Shown here: positions 30,970 to 42,200 of the stretch, piece by piece
Layout of the letters: each line of letters opens with the position of its first letter
How positions within the stretch are numbered: the stretch's first letter is position 1
DNA from: [Mycoplasma] falconis
Lineage (GTDB): Bacteria; Bacillota_I; Bacilli_A; Mycoplasmatales; Metamycoplasmataceae
Assembly: GCF_006385795.1 (NCBI RefSeq)
Contig: NZ_VFSS01000001.1
Span: 1 to 64,000, forward strand
DNA length: 64,000 nucleotides
Direction of reading: 5' to 3'
Made by a program: the position numbers and the translations under genes
The notes under the pieces: generated by a model
What the model saw: only the letters and a program-made list of their open reading frames with translations
Told to the model about the DNA's origin: nothing
Databases searched by the model: none

Positions 30970-32844
30970 TTAAGCATCTTCATCGAATGAAGAGTGATAT
31001 AGTTTTTCGTAAAAACCGCCTTGTTTTAATAATTCTTTGTGGTTTCCTCTTTCAATGATTTGTCCATCTTTAATTACTAAAATTTGATCGGCATTAATAA
31101 TAGTTGAAAGACGATGAGCTATAACAAATGAAGTTTTACCTTTCATTAATTCTTGCATTGCTTTTTGAATATTTTTTTCGGTTCTAGTATCGACGTTTGA
31201 AGTTGCTTCGTCCATAATTAAAATATTTTTATTAGCAATAATTGCTCTGGTAATAGCTAATAGCTGTCTTTCACCTTGTGAAAAGTTTGATCCACCTTCT
31301 TCAACAACTGTATCATAACCATTTTCTAGTTGTTGAATAAAGTCATCAGCAGTCGAAATTCTTGCAGCCGCTTTAATTTCTTCATCGCTAGCCTCAAGAT
31401 TTGCATATCTTAAATTTTCTAAAATAGTTGTTTTAAATAAGAACGTATCTTGTAAGACAATTGCCATTTGATTTCTTCAACTATGTTCGTTAACGTCAGT
31501 TGATAAATGACCATCAATAGTAATTCTTCCGCCGTTTGGTGCATAAAATTTAGATAATAAGTTAATAATAGTTGTTTTACCCGCTCCAGTAGGTCCTACA
31601 ATTGCGAATAATTGACCTCTTTTAGCTTTAAATGAAGCATCTTTTAATTGTAGTTTAGGACTGTTTTTAACATATGAAAAACTTACATCCTTAAATTCAA
31701 CATCACCCTTAACACTACTAATTTCACTCAATTTAGATTCATCAATTTCTGGTTTTAAATTAATAATTTGTAATACCCGTGCAGATGAAACAGTTGACAT
31801 TTGGATAGAAGCAATATTTTCAAAGCTTCTTCCAATTTGGTTTGCCATTAATCTAATGTATAAAACAAATGACATAATAGCACCTGGTTCTAAAGCATGA
31901 CCTGAGCCCGAACTAATTCCTGATAAAGCAAAAGCTGAACCAATACCTACTGCAATAAGCTGTAAAATGTTAGTTATAACATTACTGTAAGGTCAAATAA
32001 TACCTGAATAAATACTTGCTTTGTATGAAGATTTATATAATTTATTATTTTTAATTGCAAACTCTTTATTAATTGCTTCATTTTGATAGAAAGAATTAAT
32101 AGTATGGTGAGCCGCTAAATGTTCTTCAACATAACCGTTAAGAGTCGCTACTCTTTTTTGTGATTTAGCATATTGTGGCATTGCTTTTTTGATTAAAACA
32201 AAAGCTACAATTAAAAATATTGCAAAAATAGGAACAACAATTAGGGTTAAATAAACTGAATAATAAAACATGAAACCAATTGAAGTTAAAACGGTAAAAA
32301 TGGTTGATAGAATAGCATTAAATGCTCCTGAAAGACCATTGGAGATGTTGTCAATATCGTTTGATAAAATTGACATTAATTCTCCGTTATTAACAGCATC
32401 GAAAAATGAGATTGGCATTTTCATAATAGCTTTATAAGCATCGTTTCTCATTATCGTCGCCGTTAAAATACCAGCTTTAATCGATAATTCATTAGAAATT
32501 CAACTAAATAATTGTTGTACTAAATATAAGCCTATTAAAGCTAAAACATTTAGTAAAAATGAAGTAGCATTTTTATCATAATCAACAACCATGACTTGGT
32601 AATTATTTAAGAATTGGTCAGTAATATGACCCATTAGAAAAATACCCGCAGTTGTTAATAAAGAAGAAATTAAAGTTGTAAAAATAATTCAAAATAACAT
32701 GCCACGACGATAGTTTAAATATTTAATTAGTTTCTTTAAACTTTCCCTTTTGATGGCTTTTGACTTAGCATAATATTCTTTTTTCTCTTGCTTAGTCATT
32801 CTTTTTAAACTTTTTTCACTTTTTAAGGGGTCTAAGTTATACAT
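30970..32844 (-). CDS. ABC exporter half-transporter (MdlB/MsbA type), second subunit
   Basis: 624 aa. A charged cytoplasmic N-terminus of ~40 residues, then six membrane helices, then an ATPase domain. Walker A is GPTGAGKTT, signature FSQGERQLLAITRA, Walker B ILIMDEATSNVD, H-loop AHRLST. The signature Ser is kept but the usual second Gly is Glu (S-Q-G-E). It overlaps the partner gene by 8 bases, so the two likely form a heterodimer. Substrate unknown: lipids, peptides or drugs are possible. No peptidase domain. Confidence 0.92.
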
Positions 32845-34660
32845 CTTCACCTCCTAATTGTGATAAAGCAATTTCACGATAAACATTATTGGTTTTTAAA
32901 AGCTCTTCATGCTTACCTTGACCGATAATTTTTCCGTGTTCTAATACTAAAATATTATCAGCATCAATAATTGATGATATTTTTTGAGCAATAATAACAG
33001 TAGTAATTTTTTCTTTTTTAAATTCTTCACGAATGTTTTTTCTAACTTGAGCTTCGGTTTTAGCATCCAAAGCAGAAGTCGAGTCATCTAAAATTAAAAT
33101 TTTAGGACGTTTAATAATTCCTTGAGCGATTGCTAATCTTTGTTTTTGACCACCAGAAAGATTAGCTCCTTTTTGTACTACTTCGTGATCGAATTTTTTC
33201 TCAAATCTATTAATGTATTCAAAAGCACAAGCATTTTTAGCCGCATTTTCCATCATTCCCAAATCAGCATCGGGATTAGCTAAATTTAAGTTTGAAGCTA
33301 TAGTACCAGATAAAATCAATGGAGTTTGATAAACATGAGACACATTTTTTCTTAATGAATAAGTATCGATAGTTTTAATATCATTTCCGTCGATTTTAAC
33401 AGTTCCATAAATAGTTTGAAAATCAAGATTCATTAATTTAGCAATCGTACTTTTACCTGAACCAGTTGGTCCGATAATACCTAATACTTCACCAGGTTTA
33501 ACACTAAATGTTACATCTTCTAAAACATTTTTTTCTGAATGATCGTAGTATCTGAATGAAACATGGTCAAATTCAATTAAACCGTCAGTCACCTTGTTAT
33601 CTGAAACCACATGAGCGATATCAGGAGTAGTATTCATAATATCCATAATTCTTTTTGAAGAAACTCTTGCTCTAAACATGTTAAAAATAACAAACGAAGA
33701 CATAACAACACCAATAGTAATAAACATTACGTAGTTAACAAAAGTAGTTGCATTAGCAATAACTTTTGAAAAAGTAATTGGGTCTTTAGCAGTTAAGTGA
33801 GCATTTTTGCCAACAACAAATAAAATAAATGCAACAGCTAAGTTAGCAAATAAGTTAATAAAGTTAAATGTTGAGTTAAATGAAGATCAAGATTTTTTAG
33901 ATACTTGTTTTCAAGATAAATTGGCTTTTTCAAATTTAGTATTTTGTAAATGTTCTAGGTTATAAGATTTAATAACCTTAGCCCCTAAAATACTTTCTTG
34001 TGATTCGTTATTAATATCATCGTAATTTTTTTGTTCTTTTTTAAATAGTGGAGCAATTACTGCACCAGAAATAATCATAGTTAGTCCTAAAACCGGAATC
34101 ATAACTCCAAAAACGATTGATAAGTTTAGATCAGTTAATAAACCAAAAACTAATCCAAAAATAAGATTACATGGTCCAATAATCATAGTTCTTAAAAATG
34201 ACATTAACCCAATTTGAATTCTATTAATATCAATAGTAAATCTAGTAAGAATTTTAGCATGACTAAATGTTTCAATATCTTTTTCAGATAATCTGCCTAA
34301 ATGCTCTCATAGTTTTTGTCTAATATCTCTAGCACCTGCGTTTGAAATATAAGAAGCAGCAACTGAGGCTAATAAAGAACTTATTGTTCCTATTACTAGA
34401 AAAATCACAAATCAAATCGATAGACTTTTTGTTGCTTCATCAAGATTTGCAAACGTAAATTTGATTTTTAAAATTTCAACTTCAACAGGAATTGCTGGTG
34501 TGCCGGCTGGTATTTGTGTTTTAGCTGCGATAAAACCAACAATATTACCAATTAAAATTGGAATTACTAAAAATGCTGCTACTTGTACTAATGTTAGAAA
34601 AACAGTGATAGCTGAATATCATTTATATTTAGCACTAAGTAATTTATAAAGTTTTAGCAC
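32837..34660 (-). CDS. ABC exporter half-transporter (MdlA/MsbA type), first subunit
   Basis: 607 aa, starting at GTG 34660 behind GAAAGGAGGG. Six membrane helices, then an ATPase with Walker A GPTGSGKST, signature LSGGQKQRLAIAQ, Walker B ILILDDSTSALD and an H-loop where His is replaced by Gln (IIAQKIS). Walker B ends in Asp, not Glu (DDS), so this looks like the degenerate ATP site of a heterodimeric exporter, with the second subunit supplying the canonical Glu. Follows ackA by 48 bases. Confidence 0.92.
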
Positions 34661-34708
34661 TAGCCCTCCTTTCAATTTTTAAAATATATTTTTTTATATT
34701 AAAATTTT

Positions 34709-35893
34709 TTATTCAAAGAATTTTTTAGCTTCTTTGGCAATATGCATTTCTTCTTCTGCTCTAACTACATAAATAGGTAGCTGACTTTCAGGAGTAGAAA
34801 TTAATTTATAATCACCGTATTTACGGTTCTTGTTAGCTTCTTCGTTAACAGTTAAATGAATTAAATGAATTCTTTTAATTACTTCAGCACGAACGTAATC
34901 ATCATTTTCACCAACACCGGCGGTGAAAATGATACCGTCAATTGGTCCTTCGATTCTATTTAAATATTTAATTAAATAGTCAGCAATTTTTTGTGAATAA
35001 AGTTCAATCGCAAATTGAGCTTGTTCATCATTTCCTCTAACGCCGTGAATATCTCTGATGTCAGAAGAAACTTTACTTACTCCAAGCATTCCTGATTCTT
35101 CATTTAGAAGTTTCATAACTTGGTCAATATTCATATTTTTTTCTTTCATAATGTAATGAATGATTGAGGGATCAATATCTCCTGAACGAGTTCCCATCAT
35201 AATACCTGCTAGTGGAGTAAATCCCATAGAAGTATCAATTGATTTACCATCTTGAATAGCACATAAACTTGCTCCATTACCAATATGTAAGCTAACTACA
35301 TTAACATTTTTTTTGTTAAAAATTTCTTCACATTTTAAAGCGATGTAGTGGTGGTTTAAACCATGAAAACCGTATTTTCTAATACCTAATTCTTCTGCTA
35401 CCTTAGCATTAATTGGATAGGTATAAGCGATTTTAGGTAAGGTTTGGTGGAATGAAGTATCAAAGTGCATACTCATTTTAGCGTGTGGTAATAATTCTTT
35501 AAAAGCTTTAATTGCTTCTAAGGCACCAGGGTTATGAACTGGAGCTAAATCTAAAGAATTTTCTAAATATTTAATGGTTTGATCATTAACTTCGCTAGTT
35601 TTTTGTAAATTAGGACCACCGTTAACAATCCTAAAAGCAACTTGACTGATGTCGTCAAAGTTTTCAATAATTCCTCTTTCTTGTCAAAGAGCAACTAATT
35701 TTTTAACAGTTTCTAAAAAAGTTGGAAGTTGGGTATTAATATCTTCTTTAAGATCTTTAAAAGATAAAGATAAAATTCCTTCTGCCATCTTAATTCTTTG
35801 GGCAACACCCTTGGCTTCAACTTCTAATTTGTCATTAAATAAATTTCATTTAATAGAACTTGAGCCAGCATTAATAACTAATATTTTTGACAT
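34709..35893 (-). CDS. ackA: Acetate kinase
   Basis: 394 aa. Makes ATP and acetate from acetyl-phosphate plus ADP. Family elements are NAGSSSIKW at the start (Trp from TGA), DTSFHQT, the phosphate-binding HIGNGAS, MMGTRSGDIDP with the catalytic Arg, and the C-terminal E-E-x-H-I-A-K-E. The segment usually written HRVVHGG reads FRIVNGG; the Arg is kept. It completes the energy route from phosphoketolase. Divergent from the P-type ATPase gene. Confidence 0.95.
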
Positions 35894-36037
35894 AATTTTC
35901 CTTTCACTTATATATGTATAAATTATTAGTTTATATTATATTAATTTTTATTTTTTGTCTTCAAAAAAGTCAAGTTTCTGCCATTTTTAAACTTTATTTT
36001 TGCATAAAAGTCTGCTATGATAAACCATGGTTTAAAA

Positions 36038-36043
36038 TATAAT
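36038..36043 (+). promoter_or_regulatory. -10 box upstream of the P-type ATPase gene
   Basis: TATAAT, with a second TGTGCTAAAAT extended -10-like element a few bases on. The leader to the ATG at 36092 would be about 45 bases, too short for an M-box type Mg riboswitch. The rest of the 35894-36091 divergent region is plain AT-rich DNA with a small AAACCATGGTTT palindrome (36022-36033). Confidence 0.4.
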
Positions 36044-36091
36044 GTGCTAAAATATAAATAATATTTTAAGAATATAAAAAAGGAGGTGGAA

Positions 36092-38911
36092 ATGGCAAAA
36101 AAACAAAAAGATCAAAAAGTTATAGTTGATCTTAAAAATCAAAAAAATTCCAAATTAGAACAAAAAAAATTAGCTATTAAAAATCGGCTAATTGAGGCTT
36201 CTAATAGCAATGTTGAAGACTTATTAAAAAAATATAATTCAACTTCTAAGGGAATTTCAGAAGAAGATATTATTGAAGAAAATCGTGATGAATACGGGGT
36301 TAACAAAATTTCTAAAAAAGGTTCAGATAATGTTTTAAAAAGATTATTTAGATCATTTTTTAACTTGTTTAACATCATTTTATTTATTTTAGCGATGATA
36401 TCAATGGTGGTTGATGTTATTGTTCCTTATTTAGAACTAAAAAAAGATCCAAACGCCGATACAAGTATTAACTGAATTACTATGACCGTTATTTTAATTA
36501 TGGTAATTTTAAGTAGTATTATTCACTTTATACAAGAGCAAAAAAGTGCTTCGTCAGCTAATAAGCTGATTGAAATTATTGAAACGACTTGTTTGGTCGA
36601 AAGAAACGGAATTTTAAAAGAAATTCCTATGGATGAAATAGTTGTTGGTGATATCGTCCATCTAGCTGCCGGAGATATTATTCCTGGTGATGTTAGAATT
36701 ATTAACGCCAAAGACTTATTCGTTTCACAATCTTCTCTAACTGGGGAAAGTGATGCAATCGAAAAATATGGAATTATCGATACAAGCAAAGTTTATGACG
36801 CAGTAACCGATCGTCCCAACTTAGCTTTTATGGGCTCAAATATTATTTCAGGATCAGCAAAAGCGATTGTAGTAGTAACTGGAAACGATACATATATCGG
36901 ACAAGTTGCCGCTAAGGTTAACGAAAAACAAGTTCCAACTAGTTTTGAAAAAGGTATTAAGAAAATTTCAGTAATGTTAACCATTATTATGGCATGTATT
37001 ATTCCTGTTGTTTTCTTAATTGTTGGTTTAAGAAATCAAGGTTTACAAGGTTCAAAAGCTTGAATTAATGCTTTAATGTTTGGTATTTCTATTGCTGTAG
37101 GTTTAACCCCAGAAATGTTGCCGATGATTGTAACTGCTTGTTTATCAAAAGGAGCAATTGCAATGGGTAAAGCTAAAACAATTGTTAAAAGCTTAAACTC
37201 AATTCAAAACTTTGGAGCAATGGATATTTTATGTACTGATAAAACTGGAACGATTACTCAAGATGAAGTTATTTTAGAAAGACATCTTGATGTAAACGGT
37301 AAAGAAGATAGCCACGTTTTAAAATATGCTTTTTTAAATTCATATTATCAAACAGGTTTAAAAAACTTATTAGATAAGTCTATTATTAAAAAGACCTTAG
37401 ATTTAGCTGATAACGAAAAAATGCTAGATAATCTAGAATTACACTACGAAAAAATCGACGAAATTCCGTTTGATTTTCATAGAAAAAGAATGTCTGTTTT
37501 AGTTAAATATCTAAAAAGCGAAAACCAAAAGGTTACTTTAATTACTAAAGGGGCTGTCGAAGAAATTATTAGTGTTTGTTCTAAGATTTATTTAGATGGT
37601 AAAGTAGTTAAATTAGATAAAAAAATTATTAAAAAAGTTTTAAGAAAAGTTGAAGAATACAGTGAAGAAGGAATGAGAGTTATTGCCATTGCTTCTAAAA
37701 AATCAAATATTGAAGCAGTCGGAAAACTTTCTGTTGCCGATGAAAAAGATATGACTTTAATCGGCTATTTAACTTTTCTAGATCCACCAAAAGATTCTGC
37801 TGAAGTTGCTATTCAAAAACTTCACAACCTTGGAGTAGAAGTTAAGATTTTAACAGGAGATAACCCATTGGTAACCAAAGCGGTTTGTTCAAAAGTAGGT
37901 ATTCCATATGAAAAAATCCTTTTAGGAAAAGATATTATGGAAATGACTGACACCGAACTTGGTTTTGCGGTCGAAAAAACACAAATTTTTGCAAAATTAA
38001 GTCCGGATCAAAAAGCTCGTATTATTGAAATATTACGTAAAAACGGGCACGTTGTTGGTTATATGGGAGATGGTATTAACGACGCTCCTGCTATGAAAGT
38101 TGCTGACGTTTCTATTTCGGTTGATACAGCCGTCGATATAGCCAAAGAATCAGCAAATATCATTTTATTAGAAAAAGATTTAAACGTTTTGGCTACCGGA
38201 ATTGTTGAAGGTAGAAAAACACACGCCAATATTAATAAATACATTAAAATGACCGTTTCTTCAAACTTTGGAAATATCTTTAGTGTACTAATAGCCGCTA
38301 TTATGCTGCCATTTATTCCGATGGCTCCGGTACAAATCATTTTCCTAAACTTAGTTTATGACTTTTGTTGTGGTACTTTACCATGGGATAATGTTGATAA
38401 AGACTTTATTCAAAAGCCGCGGAATTGGGAACATAAATCGATTTGAAGGTTTATGTTATGATTTGGACCAGCTAGTTCGATAGTTGACGTCATGACCTTT
38501 TTAATTCTTTACTTTGTATTAATCCCAAGTATTAAATATAACGGAACAGAAAAATTTGGATTATACTCACACGATTTTAGCAACGATAAAAAAGAAGCTT
38601 TCCAAGAATTATTCTGAACCGGATGACTAATTTCTTCAATGTGAACTCAAACATTGGTAATTCACTTTTTAAGAACTAATAAATTACCTATTATTAAATC
38701 AAGTGCTTCAACCCCTGTTATTATTATGACTTTATTAGGTGTTGGAATTATGACAGCTGCACCTTATATCCCTGGTTTAAATTCAGGATTAAGAATTAGA
38801 CCTCTACCTCCAATTTTCTATGCTTGATTATTATTAATAATTACTACATATATTAGTTTAGTAGGTATTACAAAGGTAATTTATAAGAAGTTATATCGTT
38901 CATTTTTATAA
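36092..38911 (+). CDS. mgtA: Magnesium-translocating P-type ATPase (MgtA/MgtB type)
   Basis: 939 aa. Start is ATG 36092, six bases after AGGAGG. The cytoplasmic N-terminus is Lys-rich, with TM pairs before and after the actuator domain (SSLTGESD). The phosphorylation motif is CTDKTGT, the nucleotide domain holds KGAVEE, the hinge is TGDNP and MGDGINDAPAM. The membrane segment SNFGNIFSVLIA, LPFIPMAPVQI, NLVYD and DNVDKDF match MgtA rather than Ca pumps. Mediates Mg influx. TGA-encoded Trp in the last third hides the C-terminal four helices in the standard code. Confidence 0.93.
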
Positions 38912-38919
38912 TCAAAATT

Positions 38920-38946
38920 AACTAGGTTTAAATTACCTAGTTTTTT
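38920..38946 (+). terminator. Terminator after the P-type ATPase gene
   Basis: AACTAGGT and ACCTAGTT pair around TTAAATT, followed by T6. Confidence 0.85.
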
Positions 38947-38986
38947 GTTAAAAATTTTTTTATTTTTTTATTAAAGCCAAAAAATA

Positions 38987-39123
38987 TAGTGTATACTTAT
39001 AACCGTAGCAACCATAACACGGGGGTTCCACCTGAACCCATTCCGAACTCAGCAGTTAAGCCCCGTAGTGCCGACGATACCAGAAGGGAAAATAGGTCGT
39101 TGCTTTTTTTATTTATTTTTTTA
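38987..39123 (+). repeat. 137-bp direct repeat, copy 1 (-10 box, 5S rRNA and T-run)
   Basis: Identical to 39990-40126. It contains TATACT at 38992-38997, the whole 5S gene and its T-rich end. The -35 region lies outside the repeat and differs between copies. Confidence 0.9.
39005..39106 (+). rRNA. rrf: 5S ribosomal RNA, copy 1
   Basis: Conserved core CCATTCCGAACTCAGCAGTTAAGC and the terminal stem AGCAAC/GTTGCT at 39007-39104 identify 5S rRNA; ends are approximate. It is short, about 100 nt, as in mycoplasmas. Own promoter-like TATACT a few bases upstream; not attached to 16S or 23S genes in this window. Confidence 0.93.
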
Positions 39124-39164
39124 GCTATAATTAATAATTACAAATAAATATTAAGGTATATAAA

Positions 39165-39992
39165 ATGGAAAAATCTTTTGCTCGTGATATTAAAAATGAA
39201 ATATTACTACATAAGTTAAGTAAAAACCAAAAACTTAATTTATGTAGTGGTATTTTAGCAACTGCTAAAATAACTAACCAAAAAGCAAAATTAATTGTTA
39301 ATAACAACGAAATTTTTAGTTTTATTAGTAAATTATTTTTTGAATTAAAAGTTTATTACATTAACGAACGCAAAAACAGTTTTTCTATCGACTTAACTAC
39401 TTTTAAAAATAATACACTTAAAAAAGAACGCGATTATTTTGCTGGGATTTTTTTAACTTCTGGTTCGATTTCTGATTTAGATAGTAATACAAACCATTTA
39501 GAAATTAAATTTTATAATCATGATTATGCTTTAGAAGTAGTTAATATTCTTAATAATTACGGCTTAGATTTTAAAATTTTAAAAAGAAATAATCGTTATT
39601 TAGTTTATTGCAAAAAAGTTGAAAATATTTGCGATTTTTTAAAAGCAATCGAAACAATTGATAGTTATTATCGTTTAGAGGAAACTAAAATCGAAAGAGA
39701 CTATTATAATAACATCAATCGGATTACTAACTTCGATATTTATAACCAAGAAAGAATAGCCAAAGCTAACGTTGCTTTTTTAGATAATCTAAAATTTATT
39801 AAAGAAAATCATTTAGAAGATAAATTTACTGATGAAGAATTAAAGTTTTTTAATTTAAAAGAACAAAATCTAGATACTTCATTAAGTGATTTAGCAAATA
39901 TGCTAAAAAATATTGGAATTGTACGTTCAAAATCTGCTTTAAATCATTCTTTAATAAAATTAAAAAAAATTGTGAATAAGTTTAAAAATTAG
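39165..39992 (+). CDS. whiA: WhiA-like DNA-binding protein (LAGLIDADG-type fold plus HTH)
   Basis: 275 aa. The N-terminal domain is derived from LAGLIDADG homing endonucleases but lacks nuclease residues (segment DYFAGIFLTSGSISD is typical). The C-terminal helix-turn-helix is DLANMLKNIGIVRSKSALNHSLIKLKKI. In firmicutes WhiA links to division and ribosomal protein gene control. TATAAT at 39126-39131 and AAGG before the ATG. It lies between two identical 5S genes and its TAG stop (39990-39992) is the first three bases of the second repeat. Confidence 0.9.
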   Translation: MEKSFARDIKNEILLHKLSKNQKLNLCSGILATAKITNQKAKLIVNNNEIFSFISKLFFELKVYYINERKNSFSIDLTTFKNNTLKKERDYFAGIFLTSGSISDLDSNTNHLEIKFYNHDYALEVVNILNNYGLDFKILKRNNRYLVYCKKVENICDFLKAIETIDSYYRLEETKIERDYYNNINRITNFDIYNQERIAKANVAFLDNLKFIKENHLEDKFTDEELKFFNLKEQNLDTSLSDLANMLKNIGIVRSKSALNHSLIKLKKIVNKFKN

Positions 39993-40126
39993 TGTATACT
40001 TATAACCGTAGCAACCATAACACGGGGGTTCCACCTGAACCCATTCCGAACTCAGCAGTTAAGCCCCGTAGTGCCGACGATACCAGAAGGGAAAATAGGT
40101 CGTTGCTTTTTTTATTTATTTTTTTA
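39990..40126 (+). repeat. 137-bp direct repeat, copy 2
   Basis: Perfect copy of 38987-39123, starting with the TAG stop of whiA. Its TATACT is at 39995-40000, and a TTGTGA at 39970-39975 inside whiA could act as -35 with 19-base spacing. Confidence 0.9.
40008..40109 (+). rRNA. rrf: 5S ribosomal RNA, copy 2
   Basis: Base-for-base the same as copy 1. Followed by T7 and then by a strong hairpin at 40138-40182. Confidence 0.93.
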
Positions 40127-40137
40127 AAAACTATAAT

Positions 40138-40182
40138 AAAAACAAAGCCAGTTAGATTATTTTTCTAGCTGGCTTTGTTTTT
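40138..40182. terminator. Strong bidirectional terminator after the 5S gene
   Basis: AACAAAGCCAG and CTGGCTTTGTT extend through TTAG/CTAG, with A- and T-runs outside. It separates the plus-strand 5S gene from the minus-strand tRNA-His. Confidence 0.85.
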
Positions 40183-40220
40183 ATATTATTAAATTTAGAC
40201 CAAAAAAGAGTTAAAAAAAA

Positions 40221-40297
40221 TGGGGCGTTCGAAGGGGATCGAACCCTCGAATGTCGGAGCCACAACCCGATGCGTTAGCCACTTCGCCACGAACGCC
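40221..40297 (-). tRNA. tRNA-His (anticodon GUG)
   Basis: 77 nt with encoded CCA. Acceptor GCGTTCG/CGAACGC, a C discriminator and an extra 5' G at -1, the hallmark of tRNA-His. Anticodon loop TTGTGGC gives GUG. Confidence 0.94.
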
Positions 40298-40385
40298 ATT
40301 TATTTAGCGTTATTATTTTAGCATAAAATTTGATAAAATAATATAAATAATTATTAGCATTTATATTTAAATTAGAAAGACAAAT

Positions 40386-41465
40386 ATGAGCAAAAAAAAT
40401 AAAAATGAATTCGAAGAAGCAGCCGAACAAGAATTATCAACAGCAGAAGTTTTTAAAAATAAAAATTTTGGTAAAACTTGACCTAAAAAAAGAATTATTA
40501 AGGCTGCTGTATTTGGTACTTTAGCTTTCGCCGGAGTAACAACTGTTATTGTTTTATCGATAACTTTAAAAAATAAAACTTATGATTTAAAAATTTATCG
40601 TGATGGTACTAAACTTTCCTTAGCCGCGGCTTCTACATATAATGAAGAAACAAAAAGATATGCTAGTTTAGACGATTTAATTAGTTGACAAGATAATGAA
40701 GCTATTTTTCAGGGTGATCCCAAGGAATTAATGCTAGAGCTAATAAAAGACAGAACTCCTAATAATAAGTTTTTAAGTGGGTTTAATTTTAAAATAGAAG
40801 CTGAAAATTACAACTATACTTTAGAAAACTTTATGTTTGATGCTTTTGATAAACATGTTTTACATTTTGATATCATGGCAGAAAATAAAAATAATTTATT
40901 TGATTTATACGCGATTCGTAATTTTAGAATTAAAACTAGCAAACCTTATGAAATAACTGGTGATAACATTAAAGGTTATAATGAATATAATCAAAGTGAG
41001 AAAAAAGCAACTGGTAATTGAGAATTATTTTTAACTACTAATTCAAATAGTCATGAGCGTCAATTAAATGATATAAATGAAATTGTAAAAAGAGTAAACG
41101 AGGCAAGTTTACCTAAATATGATTACATAGATAAAAGTTTATTATTAATAATGCCTTTATTAAAAGATCAAAAAGTTTTTAATTTGTTTGCTAGAACACA
41201 AGCTATGCCATTATTTGTCCCTTTTAATTTAATGTACGATAATCAAAATAATCAAATTGAAATAAAAGAAAATCAAACTTTTGAATGAAAAGAAAACTTT
41301 GTAAAATATGACAGTTTATCATTTAAAGCTCAGTTTTTTACATTAGGAACCGATAAAATAAGTTATGATGACTATAAATATACTTATGGAGTTTATATTC
41401 CAGTAGAAGAAATTTATGACTATAATTTACCAATTAACATTACTGTTAGATCAATTTTAGATTAA
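40386..41465 (+). CDS. Membrane protein with large outer domain, unknown
   Basis: 359 aa. Residues 1-37 are charged and cytoplasmic, about 38-62 form a single hydrophobic helix (AAVFGTLAFAGVTTVIVL) and the remaining ~295 residues should lie outside. No lipobox. Asn-, Lys- and Tyr-rich outer part with no family I recognise. It starts a cluster with two lipoprotein genes (14 and 1 bases apart), so it probably works with them at the surface. Three TGA codons encode Trp. Confidence 0.82.
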
Positions 41466-41479
41466 TAAAAGGAATTAAA

Positions 41480-42199
41480 ATGAAATTAAAATTAACTAAA
41501 ATGATTACTTCTGCTTCAATAGCTGCAGCTGTTATAGCAACTCCGGTTATAACTGTTTCTTGTCAAAAAGAATTAGAACAAGGGCAACTACCTATTCCCC
41601 AAGAAAATAAAGCCAGTTATGAAATAATATTTAATGCTTTTGATAAATTAAATAAAAACGATTTAGCTGAAAATTTATTACCTAAAAATGCTACTGATGT
41701 TTCTTTAAAAGAATTTTATTATGATAATTGAACTGTTTATCAATATGGACCCGACGACGCTGATCGCTTTAAGAAAAATGAAAAAAATTGATTAGATATT
41801 TTTAATAAACAGGGACCTTTTTGAAAAACATTAACAAAAAATAATTTAGAAAAGTTTTTTGCAGATAATCTAAAAATAATTTATCAAACTCATTACAATA
41901 GCGATTTAGATCGTGCTTATTTTATTATGTCATTAGTGCCTAATGAAGTTTATCAAAAAGCTTTAAATACTGACAATTTAGAAGAACTAAAAACTTTTGA
42001 ATATTATAAAAACAATGCTGTAACTCTTTATTGAGATGACTTCAAAATAGATGAACCTAAAAAAGATGATACCAAAAACGACTTATGAAGAAAAATTGGT
42101 TATGGTGTTATGGGCGGAGCAGTTTTATTTATCGTTTTATTTATTTTAATTTCTATTGCTGTTAAAAAGAAAAAAGACAAGAAATTAGGTAGAAAATAA
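41480..42199 (+). CDS. Lipoprotein with C-terminal membrane helix, unknown
   Basis: 239 aa. Signal peptide with lipobox V-T-V-S-Cys at residue ~28, an acidic/polar outer domain, then a second hydrophobic helix near residues 208-230 and a Lys-rich end (KKKKDKK). With both a lipid anchor and a C-terminal helix, the protein would be held to the membrane at both ends. Seven TGA codons encode Trp. AAAGGAA precedes the ATG. P60-type partners of P80 lipoproteins in mycoplasmas are a possible comparison, but I cannot show homology. Confidence 0.8.
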
Positions 42200-42200
42200 C

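Noticed and set aside
36044..36091. Possible Mg-sensing leader of the P-type ATPase gene
   Set aside because: About 45 bases, without stable stems; too short for an M-box.
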